Notes: generated by a model not told the origin, from the letters alone. DNA of 64,000 nucleotides from Corynebacterium breve (GCF_030252165.1 NZ_CP126969.1:2294001-2358000); one strand, 5' to 3'. Positions 43,885 to 61,915 are shown, numbered from the stretch's first letter. Numbers and translations: made by a program.

Positions 43885-46158
43885 GTGGAAGAGCGGTCTG
43901 AACGGTGGAATGCTGTCTCCCCTAGCCAATTCGACCACGAAAAACGTGGCCTGAAAGCCTTGGCGCGAGCCGTACCGGATGCAGAACCATACAGGGTGTG
44001 GACCAATTTCCAGTTCACTGGCAACGACGGCCAGGATTATGAGGTTGACGCGCTGGTCATCGGTCGCGCAGGGATCTATGTTGTGGAGTTGAAAGACTGG
44101 TCTGGTGTGATTACGGGCAATGATCACCAGCTGGAGGTCCATCCGCGCACTGGCCTCCCGTACTCGCAGCGCCATCCGGTGAAGACGACGCAGTCGAAGG
44201 CACGTGTCCTAGTCTCCCGTTTCAAGAATGAGATTGCAGCTGTGGTCAAGGCTGCTAAAGAGGTGGGGATTGACGTTTCGCGCGTTGAGCAGCGCGTGCC
44301 GTGGATACAGGGTGTTGTGTTTCTGACGAATCCTCGGGTCAACGTTTCCGGAGTGTCAGACATTGGTCTACAGAACGTTTATGGTCTAGACACTGATTCT
44401 CACTCACCCATTCAGGATCCACGTCTTCAGGGCATCGGTTCGTGCATCACTACTGCACCAACTGATTCTCGCCGCGAGATTATTGAGGATCAGAGCAAGA
44501 TCATCCTTGCGCAGGCAATGGACCGCATTGCCGGGTTCTCCCGCAAAAATAAGCATCTTGGTGACTGGGTCCTCGACGAGGTAGAGGACGAATACGATTC
44601 AGTCCGCTTCTACTCCGCTCACAGGCGTGACGACGACAACCTGAAGGCCCTCTTGCGCGTGATCACTCTCAACCCGGATACGCAAGAGGCTAGCTTCAAA
44701 TATGAGTACAACCTGCAAAAACGTGAATTTCAACGTTTGCGTGAACTGCGTCATGACCGGATCGATTCGCCCGATAACTTTTTCAACCAGGGGAACATGA
44801 TTGTGATGGTGTTCCCCCGTGGCACCGGCCAGTTTGAGCCGTTAGATCGGCTTTTGCCCGGTGTGAGTTTTACGGCCGAGCAGCAAGTACAGTTGATTCA
44901 GCAAATTGCGGAGGCAGTAGATTACGCGCATCAGAATAATCTGAGCCACCGGAACTTGGGGCCTAATTCGGTACTGGTAGATCGGAAAGCGTTGGCCGAG
45001 GGCCGCGTGGTCTCGCGTGTGACAGGGTGGACGGCCGCCGGCCAGATCGAGCGGGAGGGCACCCAGACTGCGGGGTTGACTATTACACCGCATCGGTCCC
45101 AGCTTGTCGACGATATGTATGACATGTTCTTCCCGCCGGAGTATTACCCGGAGGGCAGTGACAAGCGGTTAGGGGATTTGTTCTCTATCGGAGCTTTGGC
45201 ATACTTCATCATTGCCAACGGCACGATGCCGGCTCACAACCGCCTCGCACTCATTGAGAAACTGCGCATCACCGGTGGTTTAGATTTAGGAGAGACCGGC
45301 AGTGAGGTCGAACCAGAGTTCCGCCACTTGGTCCGGGGAATTACGGCCGCGCAGCCCTCGCAGCGTGCAAAGGCGGTGCGTAAACCTAACTCTGCCCATG
45401 ATGAGCCGAACCCGGTGCGCGCGTTCATTCAGCGTTTGCAGGAAGTCACGGATGAGCGAGTTTCAGACGTGGCCGATCCTGCCAACCCTGCCCTGAATGC
45501 AAAGATAAATGACAGATTTCGGGTGGATGAGGTTCTGGGAGCCGGTTCCACAGCTCGTGGACTCCTGGTTACTGACCTGCAGGACATTGACGCTGACCAG
45601 CGGGTTCTCAAGGTTGCTCTTGATGAAGACAAACATGGGCGCCTGGACGGGGAGGCGGCCACCATCCAGGAGATCCATGAGAAGCTTCCTAAATCAGTCA
45701 ATCCGCAACGCTTTGTCCAGCTCATTGAGGGTCCACTGAAATTGCAGCATGGCCGCTACGGTTTGTTGCTGAGCGTGTGCGGCAGCCGTACGCTTGCCGA
45801 CGTTCTCGGGTCGTCCATGCCGATGGGGCAGCAGTTTTGGATGCTCGGTCTCCAACTGGTGGAGATCCTCGTTGCGCTAGAGGAAACGGGTGTCTTCCAC
45901 CGGGATATTAAGCCATCTAATCTGGGTGTCGTTGGAAAACCTAGTGAGATGCGTCTGTCCCTTTTTGATTTCTCTTTGTCTAAGGATCCGCTTACAGCTA
46001 TTGAGGCCGGTACAGCTCAGTACCGGGACCCTTTTTGGGCGCGCAGCGGCCTCGGTTTGATAGCTATGCGGAGCGCTACGCCGTCACGGTGGTGTTGTAC
46101 CAGTTGGCTACGCGTGAATTCCCTGTGTACTCGGACGATGACACTTTGCCAGCTCTGA
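43885..46158 (+). CDS. pglW: PglW, 5' part before frameshift (NERD nuclease-like plus kinase)
   Basis: BREX/Pgl phage-defence kinase, N-terminal part. The start is GTG 43885 with GGAAAGGG eight bases upstream; GTG 43867 is an alternative. A NERD nuclease-related domain lies at about residues 10-140 (YEVDALVIGRAGIYVVELKD). A first kinase-like domain (about 245-460) has HRNLGPNS and lacks a DFG, so it looks inactive. A second kinase domain starts near 540 with GAGSTARG, has Lys in VLKVAL and HRDIKPSN (Asp674), and DFS in place of DFG. After YRDPF (46020-46035) this frame reads an unrelated tail and stops at 46156-46158. The protein continues in another frame at 46035. Confidence 0.85.
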   Translation: MEERSERWNAVSPSQFDHEKRGLKALARAVPDAEPYRVWTNFQFTGNDGQDYEVDALVIGRAGIYVVELKDWSGVITGNDHQLEVHPRTGLPYSQRHPVKTTQSKARVLVSRFKNEIAAVVKAAKEVGIDVSRVEQRVPWIQGVVFLTNPRVNVSGVSDIGLQNVYGLDTDSHSPIQDPRLQGIGSCITTAPTDSRREIIEDQSKIILAQAMDRIAGFSRKNKHLGDWVLDEVEDEYDSVRFYSAHRRDDDNLKALLRVITLNPDTQEASFKYEYNLQKREFQRLRELRHDRIDSPDNFFNQGNMIVMVFPRGTGQFEPLDRLLPGVSFTAEQQVQLIQQIAEAVDYAHQNNLSHRNLGPNSVLVDRKALAEGRVVSRVTGWTAAGQIEREGTQTAGLTITPHRSQLVDDMYDMFFPPEYYPEGSDKRLGDLFSIGALAYFIIANGTMPAHNRLALIEKLRITGGLDLGETGSEVEPEFRHLVRGITAAQPSQRAKAVRKPNSAHDEPNPVRAFIQRLQEVTDERVSDVADPANPALNAKINDRFRVDEVLGAGSTARGLLVTDLQDIDADQRVLKVALDEDKHGRLDGEAATIQEIHEKLPKSVNPQRFVQLIEGPLKLQHGRYGLLLSVCGSRTLADVLGSSMPMGQQFWMLGLQLVEILVALEETGVFHRDIKPSNLGVVGKPSEMRLSLFDFSLSKDPLTAIEAGTAQYRDPFWARSGLGLIAMRSATPSRWCCTSWLRVNSLCTRTMTLCQL

Positions 46159-47930
46159 CCGACGGCCAAATTTTGCTCGCCGATACCGCGTTCCAAGACT
46201 TGTTCCCGGGCAGGCCTAACCAAGCGAAGGCATTGGGCGAGTTCTTTCGGAAGAACCTCGCCAAAGATAAGGCCACAAGAGCGGATTCTGCGAAGCAGCT
46301 CTTGGCGGATCTCCGTGCAGTTCAGAAGCTCGAAGAACGAACCACAACAAGCCCTCAGAAGCCATCCACGTCGTCGGTTCCTTCCGAGCCCACGGTCATC
46401 CCTACACCGGATAACCAGGCACCGATTACTGGGCTGGCTCACCTGGTCGACGAGTTGCGCGCGCACGCAGGAAAGAAAGACAGCTCCCAGCGTAAGTTTG
46501 TCTCCCGCGTCCTTGGCGTGGTGGACAGTGCCCCTGCGGATCCGTTCGCGCCCAATGCGCAGTATGCTAAATCACTAAACGTCACCCCTGGCAGAATCCC
46601 GCAGATCACCCAGGAGATCCCACAGCTGTGGGCATCCACCAACGAACTCGCAACCGTGTATGAGCAGGTTCGCGAGACACTTAAGGATGAGATTAAGGGC
46701 AATGGTGGCATCGCTACGCCAGCTGAGCTTGCCCCGGCAGTCAGCAAGCTTTTCCCAGACGATGTAGCCGACCATCAGACCCGTACCCTTCTCGGTGTTA
46801 TCCGCCTAGTTCAACTCTCTCTGGAGAAGGAACAGGATCCGGGCCAGCAGCGTCAGTTTGTCTCGCTACGCCGCGGTATTACACAGACGCTTATCGCGCT
46901 GGCCAATCCTCCCGGTTTTGGCACCCTGCACCATGACTTGGCCCACTCTGTGAAGCACGCACTCGCGCAGGCACCCAGTGGCATTATCCCAGCCTCGCAG
47001 CTAACAAACCTGCTCACTAAAGCCACGGCATCCTCTCTACACATCCAGCCCAGTGCCATCCCGTTCAAGCTGAGCATGCTTCCAGAGCTGGCCACCACCG
47101 CGCTGAATAAGGTGGCCCTTACACCTACTGGCGATGTGTACGCCACGGATATGACAGCCGCCCAGCTTGTAGCCGCCGTATTCCCGCGCACGGCCGAGCG
47201 CATCAGCCGTAAGGACCTGAAGGATCTGATCAACACTCGCTTCCCGCAGGCGGAGCTCACGGAACTACCCAAGCACCCTGAGCTGGACACCCTAGTCCAG
47301 ACCCAGAGCCCGCTGATGGTTTACGACGGACAGCGTTCCGAATACATCTTGCCAAAGCAAGACACTGTTACATATGTTGAGACGCGCGTGCCTACCTCTG
47401 CAACGTTGGCGCAAATCCAGGCGGAGGGTTACAGCGATCTTATTGCGATGCTGAAAGCGACCATCCCGGAGCGCCAGTTCCGTTTTGTGGCTACCAACCT
47501 CCACTCCACCAGCGCAATCGTTGAGGAACTCGTAAAGGAGTTCGATGTCCCACACGTTGATGTCACACGCGCTGTGTTCAATAAGTTGGACCAGGTGGCG
47601 TCGAGTGAACAGGAGCTGATTAACGTGCTTGCCGCTGACACTCCGCAGCATGCGCAACAGATGCATGCGATCTTGCGCCAGTGGTCCCAGGAAGTTCTCG
47701 ATGAGGCACTAGACACGACTGCCCCGGCTGTCATTCTCACTGATATTTCCATTCTTGTGTCTTACGGCAACCAGGATCTCTTGGAGCGCTATATGGATAT
47801 CACTGCCAACCACAACAGGTCGGCGATCTGGGTGGTTATCCCGGAGGAGGCGCATTCCTCGGCCCATGGCCTGGAGATTGAGGGCCACAGTATTTCTTTG
47901 TCCAGCACCAATCAGTTAGTGAAAGCATAG
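46035..47930 (+). CDS. pglW: PglW, 3' part after frameshift
   Basis: Continues PglW: it begins LGAQRPRFDSYAERYAVTVV, which is the kinase C-lobe that should follow the YRDPF of the preceding part. Adding one base in the five-T tract 46032-46036, or a -1 ribosomal shift at C-CCT-TTT, joins the two into about 1348 residues, a normal size for the family. The rest is helical and has no catalytic motif I can name. It ends six bases before pglX. It has no convincing start of its own, so without a shift it is probably not translated. Confidence 0.8.
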   Translation: MGAQRPRFDSYAERYAVTVVLYQLATREFPVYSDDDTLPALTDGQILLADTAFQDLFPGRPNQAKALGEFFRKNLAKDKATRADSAKQLLADLRAVQKLEERTTTSPQKPSTSSVPSEPTVIPTPDNQAPITGLAHLVDELRAHAGKKDSSQRKFVSRVLGVVDSAPADPFAPNAQYAKSLNVTPGRIPQITQEIPQLWASTNELATVYEQVRETLKDEIKGNGGIATPAELAPAVSKLFPDDVADHQTRTLLGVIRLVQLSLEKEQDPGQQRQFVSLRRGITQTLIALANPPGFGTLHHDLAHSVKHALAQAPSGIIPASQLTNLLTKATASSLHIQPSAIPFKLSMLPELATTALNKVALTPTGDVYATDMTAAQLVAAVFPRTAERISRKDLKDLINTRFPQAELTELPKHPELDTLVQTQSPLMVYDGQRSEYILPKQDTVTYVETRVPTSATLAQIQAEGYSDLIAMLKATIPERQFRFVATNLHSTSAIVEELVKEFDVPHVDVTRAVFNKLDQVASSEQELINVLAADTPQHAQQMHAILRQWSQEVLDEALDTTAPAVILTDISILVSYGNQDLLERYMDITANHNRSAIWVVIPEEAHSSAHGLEIEGHSISLSSTNQLVKA

Positions 47931-47936
47931 GTAGCC

Positions 47937-55345
<7,409 letters not shown>

Positions 55346-55348
55346 ACC

Positions 55349-58057
55349 ATGAACGCCACCATCTCTGCAGGCGATCTGAGGAAAATCGCCCAGGACTTCA
55401 TCGGGAAAGGCCATACTCACCCGCTGGTGTTGGTTCACTCCAGCGAGGACCCAGGGGTTGGGGAGCAGCTCGGTCCCGAGAGTAAAACCGTGCATGTTCG
55501 GTACGCTGCAACTCCTTTAGCACTGCGCTACTTCGTGAAAGATTTCGCTGAAAAGCGTGAACAGAACTACGCATCGATCGTCGTTACGCCCTTGCGTGAT
55601 GATCAAGTACCGCTTGATGTCGCCGATGCCTTAACCCGTCGCAACATTATTCGGGTGGATGGATCCTCTCGTCTGCGACAGCTTTTCAGTGCAACCCGCC
55701 AACGACGTGGAATCGTTGAGGATACACGCGATATTCAAGGGATAATTACCTTTCTCACCAGGGAAAGCGCACCTCCAGTGGAGGCCGCAGGTGCCGGACT
55801 GCTGGATCACCAACACGTCAACCGGCAGATCATCCGCTCTCTGATAGGTGGCGCGTATCCTACGAGCATCCGTGACATATTGTCATGGAGCCTCACTGAT
55901 GGCGCGTCAGCGGTGTGGGCATACGCTGCGCATACCTTAAGCGAAGCGGTGCGCGAGGCTGCGATGTCGCAGCTTCAGCGTGACTTAGGTGATGCTGCAA
56001 CGCTGGTGGCCACACTGCTTACCCAGCAGGGCCCTTCACGACTCGTAGAATTCGGGCTGATCGCGGAAATGGTAGTGCGTGCCGGGCAGTTCGGCGTTGC
56101 GGAACAATCGGACGCCGTGAACTTCCGCCACCTAGTTGGCTTGACCAGTACACCCGCCACAAAAGATTTGGAAAGGTGGGCAGACGCGGCGTGTGACGTA
56201 GCATCCAAGCTCGCCCGCCACAATGTCGCAGCGCAACGTGCCGTAACGGAAGCAGAGAGAACAGCGACGACTGAAGGTGCTTTTGACAATCCTCGGATAC
56301 TCATCGGTTCAACAATGTGCCCAGGCGCATATCGGTTGCTGGCGGATTACGTGGCTTCCGGCCTCGATGATGCCCGTATAGGCCAGGGTATGGATTCGGT
56401 GCTGAGCCGGTATCAGCAGCTCACGCGGCATGTTAACGCCACCTTGGATGACCGGGACCGCCAAGCCAGCGAAGCTGCACTGCGGTTGCTGATCCATGCC
56501 AAGCGTGGCTTTGGCGAACAACCGCGGGACGTGGCCGGTTACCTCGAGAGCTACCGCGATGAGCTTAGCTGGTTCGATTCGGCAGTCAATCACGCGTGGG
56601 ACGGTGGCAATCGCCCTGCGCTGACCGACGTGACGAGGGCAATCGCCGAAGATGGCCGGGAGCAGCGCGCAACGCTGAACCGCCAGGCGGCCGCGACGCT
56701 GTCCACGGCAGTCGCAACGGCACCCATCCCAGGTGGTGTCTTGGGTGTAGAAGACGTACTCGGAGCCATAGTAAAGCCACTGGTCACTGCGTCGCGGCCG
56801 GTGTTGGTCGTCGTTCTCGATGGTATGAACGCTGCGGCGGCCAACGATATCGTTTCGCACATCACCCAACAGCGGCTGTGGCAGGTAGCTCACCCAGATA
56901 GTGGCGCGCTACGCACCGCCGTGGCCACGTTGCCGACGGTGACTACGTTTTCCCGTACCAGTCTGCTCTCCGGTGCTCTGGTGGCTGGCACCCAACACGA
57001 TGAGAAGAAGAACTTTACAGCGTGGTTTTCCGCAAACGTGCGAAGTGAGGTCCGTGCACAGCGTGCGGAGCTTTTCCATAAGGACGCTGTAGATGGGGCA
57101 TTTGACACTGTGGTTGAAGCGGTACGAGATGTATCCGAGCGTCCCTTAGTCGGAGTGGTACTCAACACAATTGACGACGCCCTTGACAAGGACAAGCCCA
57201 TGTCTCGCATCTGGACCATCGATTCGATATTCCGGCTCACATCGTTGCTGCACGAGGCTGCTGAGGCAGGCCGTGAAGTAGTACTAGTGTCAGACCACGG
57301 CCACATCGTTGAGCGGCACACTGCCGACCTGACCAATGTGGAAAGCAGCGTGAAGTCCGCCCGCTGGCGCGACACCACCGGTGACACAGCGAATGAGGGA
57401 GAGGTGTTTGTTCGTGGAAATCGCGTCCTAGCCCCCGGTGGCGAAGCCATCCTCGGCGTCGATGAAGATGTGCGCTACACCTCCAAAAAGGCGGGCTATC
57501 ACGGTGGCCTTGCTCTGGAGGAGCTGGTAGTCCCCATCGTGCTACTCACGCGTTCCGACGCACTGGAAGACCACACCGTCTCCTATGACCTTGAGGTGCC
57601 TGTGTGGTGGGCTATTCCAGAGCCAGGATCAATACTTTCTGACTCGCGCACTGGCACGACTACGTCTCCTGCGCCGACGCAGAATACGGCCAGTAAGAGT
57701 GTCCCCGCTAATCAGCAAGCCCTTGATTTTGGTACTGCGAATGGGCCGATTACACCGTGGGCACGCTCACTTATTAAAGACAAATACTTCCGCGCGCGAA
57801 CTCAAAGTGTTTCTGGTGTCACTCCCGATAAGGCCGGTGAGATGCTTTTCGCCATTGCTGATCACGTCGGGCGCATGCCAGTTGCCACATTCCGCGAGCG
57901 TTTCGGCATGAAGAACGTCATCGCCCGCGGCACTTTATCCAAGTTGCAACAGGTTGTTAACATGGACGGCGTAGAGGTCTTGTACATCGACGGCAATGAC
58001 ATTGTTCTCAACGCTAAGCTGTTATGCGAACAGTTTGGCATCAAAGAGTGGAACTAA
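55349..58057 (+). CDS. pglZ: PglZ, BREX alkaline-phosphatase-superfamily protein
   Basis: A 902-residue protein of the PglZ family. The alkaline-phosphatase-like core shows VLVVVLDGMNAAAANDI near residue 480-496 and LVSDHGHIVERH near 645-656, which hold predicted metal ligands. It is required for exclusion in known BREX systems. ATG 55349 follows the pglY stop by three bases. Its TAA overlaps the brxD ATG (TAATG). Confidence 0.93.
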   Translation: MNATISAGDLRKIAQDFIGKGHTHPLVLVHSSEDPGVGEQLGPESKTVHVRYAATPLALRYFVKDFAEKREQNYASIVVTPLRDDQVPLDVADALTRRNIIRVDGSSRLRQLFSATRQRRGIVEDTRDIQGIITFLTRESAPPVEAAGAGLLDHQHVNRQIIRSLIGGAYPTSIRDILSWSLTDGASAVWAYAAHTLSEAVREAAMSQLQRDLGDAATLVATLLTQQGPSRLVEFGLIAEMVVRAGQFGVAEQSDAVNFRHLVGLTSTPATKDLERWADAACDVASKLARHNVAAQRAVTEAERTATTEGAFDNPRILIGSTMCPGAYRLLADYVASGLDDARIGQGMDSVLSRYQQLTRHVNATLDDRDRQASEAALRLLIHAKRGFGEQPRDVAGYLESYRDELSWFDSAVNHAWDGGNRPALTDVTRAIAEDGREQRATLNRQAAATLSTAVATAPIPGGVLGVEDVLGAIVKPLVTASRPVLVVVLDGMNAAAANDIVSHITQQRLWQVAHPDSGALRTAVATLPTVTTFSRTSLLSGALVAGTQHDEKKNFTAWFSANVRSEVRAQRAELFHKDAVDGAFDTVVEAVRDVSERPLVGVVLNTIDDALDKDKPMSRIWTIDSIFRLTSLLHEAAEAGREVVLVSDHGHIVERHTADLTNVESSVKSARWRDTTGDTANEGEVFVRGNRVLAPGGEAILGVDEDVRYTSKKAGYHGGLALEELVVPIVLLTRSDALEDHTVSYDLEVPVWWAIPEPGSILSDSRTGTTTSPAPTQNTASKSVPANQQALDFGTANGPITPWARSLIKDKYFRARTQSVSGVTPDKAGEMLFAIADHVGRMPVATFRERFGMKNVIARGTLSKLQQVVNMDGVEVLYIDGNDIVLNAKLLCEQFGIKEWN

Positions 58058-59340
58058 TGTCGCTCTCCCCTGCCCGCCGCTCGGCCATCATCGACGCTTT
58101 ACGACGAGGAACCGTGCCCTCTGAAGGCCTTGATCAGCTGGCTGTTGGTCTAAACCACCTTGAAGACACCATCCAGGATGAGCTCGGACGTGTTGAGGCC
58201 GGTGGGGCCGTGTTTAAGGCCATCCGCGGCGAGTACGGCTCCGGTAAAACCTTCGCGTCCCGGTGGATTGAGCAGCTGGCGTTAGGCCGCGGTTTTGCGG
58301 TCGCTGAGATTCAAATCTCCGAGTTAGAAACCCCGCTACACAAACTAGAAACGGTGTACCGGCGAGCGACAGAAGAACTCAGGACGTCATCGTTTCCTCG
58401 GCAGGCCTTCCGCAACGTGCTGGATGCCTGGCTCTACCAGGTCGAAATGGATGCAGCTGAATCTGGCGCGAATGCCGAAAACCTGATGGAAGATCGATTA
58501 GATGCGGTAGCGACCGCTGCGCCAGTGTTCCCCTTAGCATTGCGAGGGTACCGCACTGCGGTTGAGGAAGATGATGTGGTTACTGCAGACGGATTGGCTG
58601 CCTGGTTGGGTGGACAACGCACCGTAGCGGCATCGATCAAACGCAAGGCAGGCGTGAAATCCGAGCTGGACCACTTCACCGCAATGGGGTTTTTCCGCGG
58701 CTTACTTGAAGTTCTGCGTGGCTCCGGACACAAAGGCTTGATCCTTGTGCTTGACGAGGTGGAGACTCTCCAACGGATGCGCTCCGACACCCGGGAAAAG
58801 GCACTCAATGCCCTTCGCCAATGGATTGACGAACTCGATAGTGGGCAGTATCCCGGAATGTACCTTCTGATCACAGGGACAACCGGATTCTTCGAGGGCA
58901 ATGAGGGCATTAAACGGCTGCCGCCGTTAGATTCCCGAATCAGTGTTGACTTCAGTGGAAATCCACGCTGGGATAACCCTCGACTGCCCCAAATTCGGCT
59001 TCGATCCTTCAACTTGGACCGGCTGAAGGAAGTTGGATTCCGGGTACGCAACCTCTATGCAGAAGATTCGAGCCGCGTAGCCGAAGTTGTCGACGATGTC
59101 CTTGTCGGCGATCTCGCCTCGATGGTTGCTGGGGAGTTGGGTGGGCACGTAGGAATCGCGCCACGCCAGTTTCTCCGCACCCTCATTGACGTTATGGACC
59201 GGGTTGACCTACACCCAGATTTCGATCCGCGCCGAGACTACACCTTCACCATCCCTGAAGGTAGCCTCTCAGATGCGGAGCGCGCTGCAGCTCAAGGAAG
59301 CGTTGTGCCCAAGGTGGACCCAGACGAGATCGAGCTTTAG
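58057..59340 (+). CDS. brxD: BrxD, BREX Type 2 ATP-binding protein
   Basis: A 427-residue P-loop protein with Walker A GEYGSGKT at about 58-65 and Walker B ILVLDEVETL near 230. It is one of the two accessory genes that define Type 2 BREX. The start overlaps the pglZ stop by one base, so translation is coupled. Its exact step in phage exclusion is not known. Confidence 0.9.
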   Translation: MSLSPARRSAIIDALRRGTVPSEGLDQLAVGLNHLEDTIQDELGRVEAGGAVFKAIRGEYGSGKTFASRWIEQLALGRGFAVAEIQISELETPLHKLETVYRRATEELRTSSFPRQAFRNVLDAWLYQVEMDAAESGANAENLMEDRLDAVATAAPVFPLALRGYRTAVEEDDVVTADGLAAWLGGQRTVAASIKRKAGVKSELDHFTAMGFFRGLLEVLRGSGHKGLILVLDEVETLQRMRSDTREKALNALRQWIDELDSGQYPGMYLLITGTTGFFEGNEGIKRLPPLDSRISVDFSGNPRWDNPRLPQIRLRSFNLDRLKEVGFRVRNLYAEDSSRVAEVVDDVLVGDLASMVAGELGGHVGIAPRQFLRTLIDVMDRVDLHPDFDPRRDYTFTIPEGSLSDAERAAAQGSVVPKVDPDEIEL

Positions 59341-59343
59341 ACA

Positions 59344-61437
59344 ATGGCTGGCTACTACTCCCTCCACCCTGTACTCCAACATCACATCGTGTCCACGCTG
59401 GGTTGGCCAGGGCTGAGACCTCTGCAAGAAGCCACCGTCGAACCCCTCATCGCAGGTGAGGACGCTATTTTGCTGGCACCGACCGCAGGAGGAAAGACTG
59501 AGGCAGCATCATTTCCTATTCTCACTCGTATGGCTCAAGAGGAGTGGACTGGAGTCTCAGTGATCTACGTGTGCCCTTTGAAAGCCCTGCTAAACAACCT
59601 GGCCCCCCGCCTTTCAAAATACGCAGCGTGGCTTGGGCGCAGCGTGGCCGTCTGGCATGGCGATATCGGACAGTCCGAACGTAAACGGATTGTGCGTGAA
59701 CGACCCGACATCCTTCTCACTACTCCAGAATCGCTGGAATCCATGATGGTGTCTCGCGGGGTTGACGACAGCGAACTCTTTCACGGACTAAACGCTGTGA
59801 TCATCGACGAGGTCCATGCCTTCGCCGGCGACGATCGAGGCTGGCACCTCTCAGCCGTCTTGTCTCGCTTGGAAGCGTCTGTTGGTAGGCCCCTGCAGCG
59901 CATCGGCATGTCCGCAACCGTCGGAAACCCCGAGACCCTTCTGGACTGGTTGCAAGGCGGCCACACCAACAGGGTGGGCTCAGTGATAGCTCCCGGCATG
60001 ACGATCGGAGGCACGCCAGCCCCCGCTGACCTCATCGTTGACTACGTCGAGGACCTCAACAAAGTGGCAAAGCTGTTGTCGCTGCTCCACGCGGGCGAGA
60101 AGAGACTCGTTTTCGTCGATTCGCGCCGCCGAGCAGAGGAGCTTGCTGCAGCTCTCCGCGAAAAGAAACAAACTGTATTCTTATCACATTCGTCGTTAAG
60201 CGCCGGCGAAAGGAAACGCTCCGAACAAGCCTTTGCCGAAGCGCGCAACTGCTTCATCGTGGCCACCTCAACCCTCGAACTTGGTATTGACGTTGGCGAC
60301 CTCGACAGAGTCATTCAAATCGGGACCCCGCGCACCGTTTCGTCCTTCCTCCAACGACTGGGCCGCACCGGTCGCCGCTCTGGGTCAACCCGTAACTGCT
60401 TGTTCATTGCTACCGATGATGACGAGCTACTGGCAACACTTGGAATGCTCTCAGCATGGTCAACTGGTTATGTCGAGCCGGTGACCCCGCCACCCGCGCC
60501 TCGTCATTTGGCTGTGCAGCAGTTTCTCGCAGCAGCTCTACATCGAGGGGCAATAATTAGGAATGACTGGCCTACTCTGTGGGCCTCAACACCGCTGATG
60601 TCCGAGGTCTCCCTCGAAATGGATGCAGACCAGATCTTGGACTATTTGGTCAACGAGGGTTTCCTGGAGGTCGATGGCCCGTACGCCTTTATTGGAGAGA
60701 ACGCGGAGGCAAACTTTGGCAGGCGGCATTTCATGGAACTGTTGTCGGCCTTCTCGACGAGCCCTATCTTCACAGTGTATGAAGGGCGCAGGGAAATCGG
60801 GACAGTGGAAGATCGGATTTTAGCTGCCACCGAGGACAATGCCGTTCTAGTCCTAGCGCTGGCTGGACGTAATTGGCTGGTCAACAACATCGACTGGCGC
60901 CGCCGCCGCGTCTATGTCGAGCCTGCGGAACAAAAAGGAATTGCAAAATGGGGCTTCCTCGGCCCAACTTTCGGTGAAGCAGTCGCGCAAGGAATGAGAT
61001 CCGTCGTGTTAGGCGTTGTTCCAGACGGGGTCACACTAACCGGAAGAGCAACCGAGGCGCTAGCCTCCGTACGAGCCTACTTCCGTCCTACAGTTTCAGA
61101 GACCGGACCAGTGTTTGTCGAAACCGACGAAGGCTTCGAATGGTTCACCTGGGCAGGAGGGGCGAACAACAGTGCCTATATCGCAGCCTTTGGTGCTGGG
61201 CTGGGCCCGCAGCTTGCAGATCCTTCGCAGCGGGTGAATCACGCGTCGGTACGTTTGCTACCTGGTGTCCAGCCTGCTGAGGCGCAGGCGCGGGTTTCGG
61301 AGTGGGAAAAGATCCCCGTTCCTGAGCGGCCCTTGCCATCGGTCAGTATTGATGCTCTGCGAGGGTTGAAATTCTCCGCGGCGTTGCCGATGTCATGGGC
61401 GGCGCATACAATGGGGCGCCGGTTGGTCACGGAGTAG
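59344..61437 (+). CDS. brxHI: BrxHI, BREX Type 2 DEAD/DEAH-box helicase
   Basis: A 697-residue superfamily 2 helicase of the Lhr-like group. Walker A LAPTAGGKT lies at about 43-51, the DEVH box at about 154-157, and motif VI QRLGRTGRRSG at about 336-346. The C-terminal 300 residues are beta-rich. It completes the Type 2 BREX set. ATG 59344 is four bases after the brxD stop. No terminator is visible straight after it. Confidence 0.92.
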   Translation: MAGYYSLHPVLQHHIVSTLGWPGLRPLQEATVEPLIAGEDAILLAPTAGGKTEAASFPILTRMAQEEWTGVSVIYVCPLKALLNNLAPRLSKYAAWLGRSVAVWHGDIGQSERKRIVRERPDILLTTPESLESMMVSRGVDDSELFHGLNAVIIDEVHAFAGDDRGWHLSAVLSRLEASVGRPLQRIGMSATVGNPETLLDWLQGGHTNRVGSVIAPGMTIGGTPAPADLIVDYVEDLNKVAKLLSLLHAGEKRLVFVDSRRRAEELAAALREKKQTVFLSHSSLSAGERKRSEQAFAEARNCFIVATSTLELGIDVGDLDRVIQIGTPRTVSSFLQRLGRTGRRSGSTRNCLFIATDDDELLATLGMLSAWSTGYVEPVTPPPAPRHLAVQQFLAAALHRGAIIRNDWPTLWASTPLMSEVSLEMDADQILDYLVNEGFLEVDGPYAFIGENAEANFGRRHFMELLSAFSTSPIFTVYEGRREIGTVEDRILAATEDNAVLVLALAGRNWLVNNIDWRRRRVYVEPAEQKGIAKWGFLGPTFGEAVAQGMRSVVLGVVPDGVTLTGRATEALASVRAYFRPTVSETGPVFVETDEGFEWFTWAGGANNSAYIAAFGAGLGPQLADPSQRVNHASVRLLPGVQPAEAQARVSEWEKIPVPERPLPSVSIDALRGLKFSAALPMSWAAHTMGRRLVTE

Positions 61438-61815
61438 GTCCTATTGTCGGGACGAGTTGGGTTCACAGCAAGAAGTAATAGAAATCAAGGCAAATGCCTA
61501 GGAACAAACCCCAGGACACTTCAACATGTTCAATGGCACAATGCCCAACCATTCCATACCCATACCTCATGACAAACGCAGTCTGAAGTCTAGGAGTACG
61601 CAGAAGTGTCTCACTACCTCTCACGCCGAGGGACTCGGTGCCAACCGTGAAACCAACATCTACCCCAGGCACTAACGGAAAAGTCATCCTCGGATTTAAA
61701 CGCATTGCTTTAAAGTGCAATGATCACCCTTAGTGTGCTTTTCCTCGCCGTAAAAGGAAGTTTAGCCTGCGGTTTCTACGCAGATTTCTCTCCGCCACTA
61801 GCCAAACCACCAGAT
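61438..61815. other. Gene-poor gap after BREX
   Basis: About 380 bases between brxHI and the second cold-shock repeat, with no clear promoter, tRNA or terminator. An open minus-strand frame of 85 codons (61463-61720) ends in the hydrophobic VSWGLFLGICLDFYYFLL, but it lacks a ribosome site and known matches, so it is not called as a gene. Confidence 0.5.
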
Positions 61816-61915
61816 CTGTGACACACTGGTCATCAGTCGCGGTTTTATTGCACAGTGTTTATTGGTTTATTCGCTCGCAGGTAATTTTTACGCGGGCTCC
61901 GGTTTGAAAAGCTTT

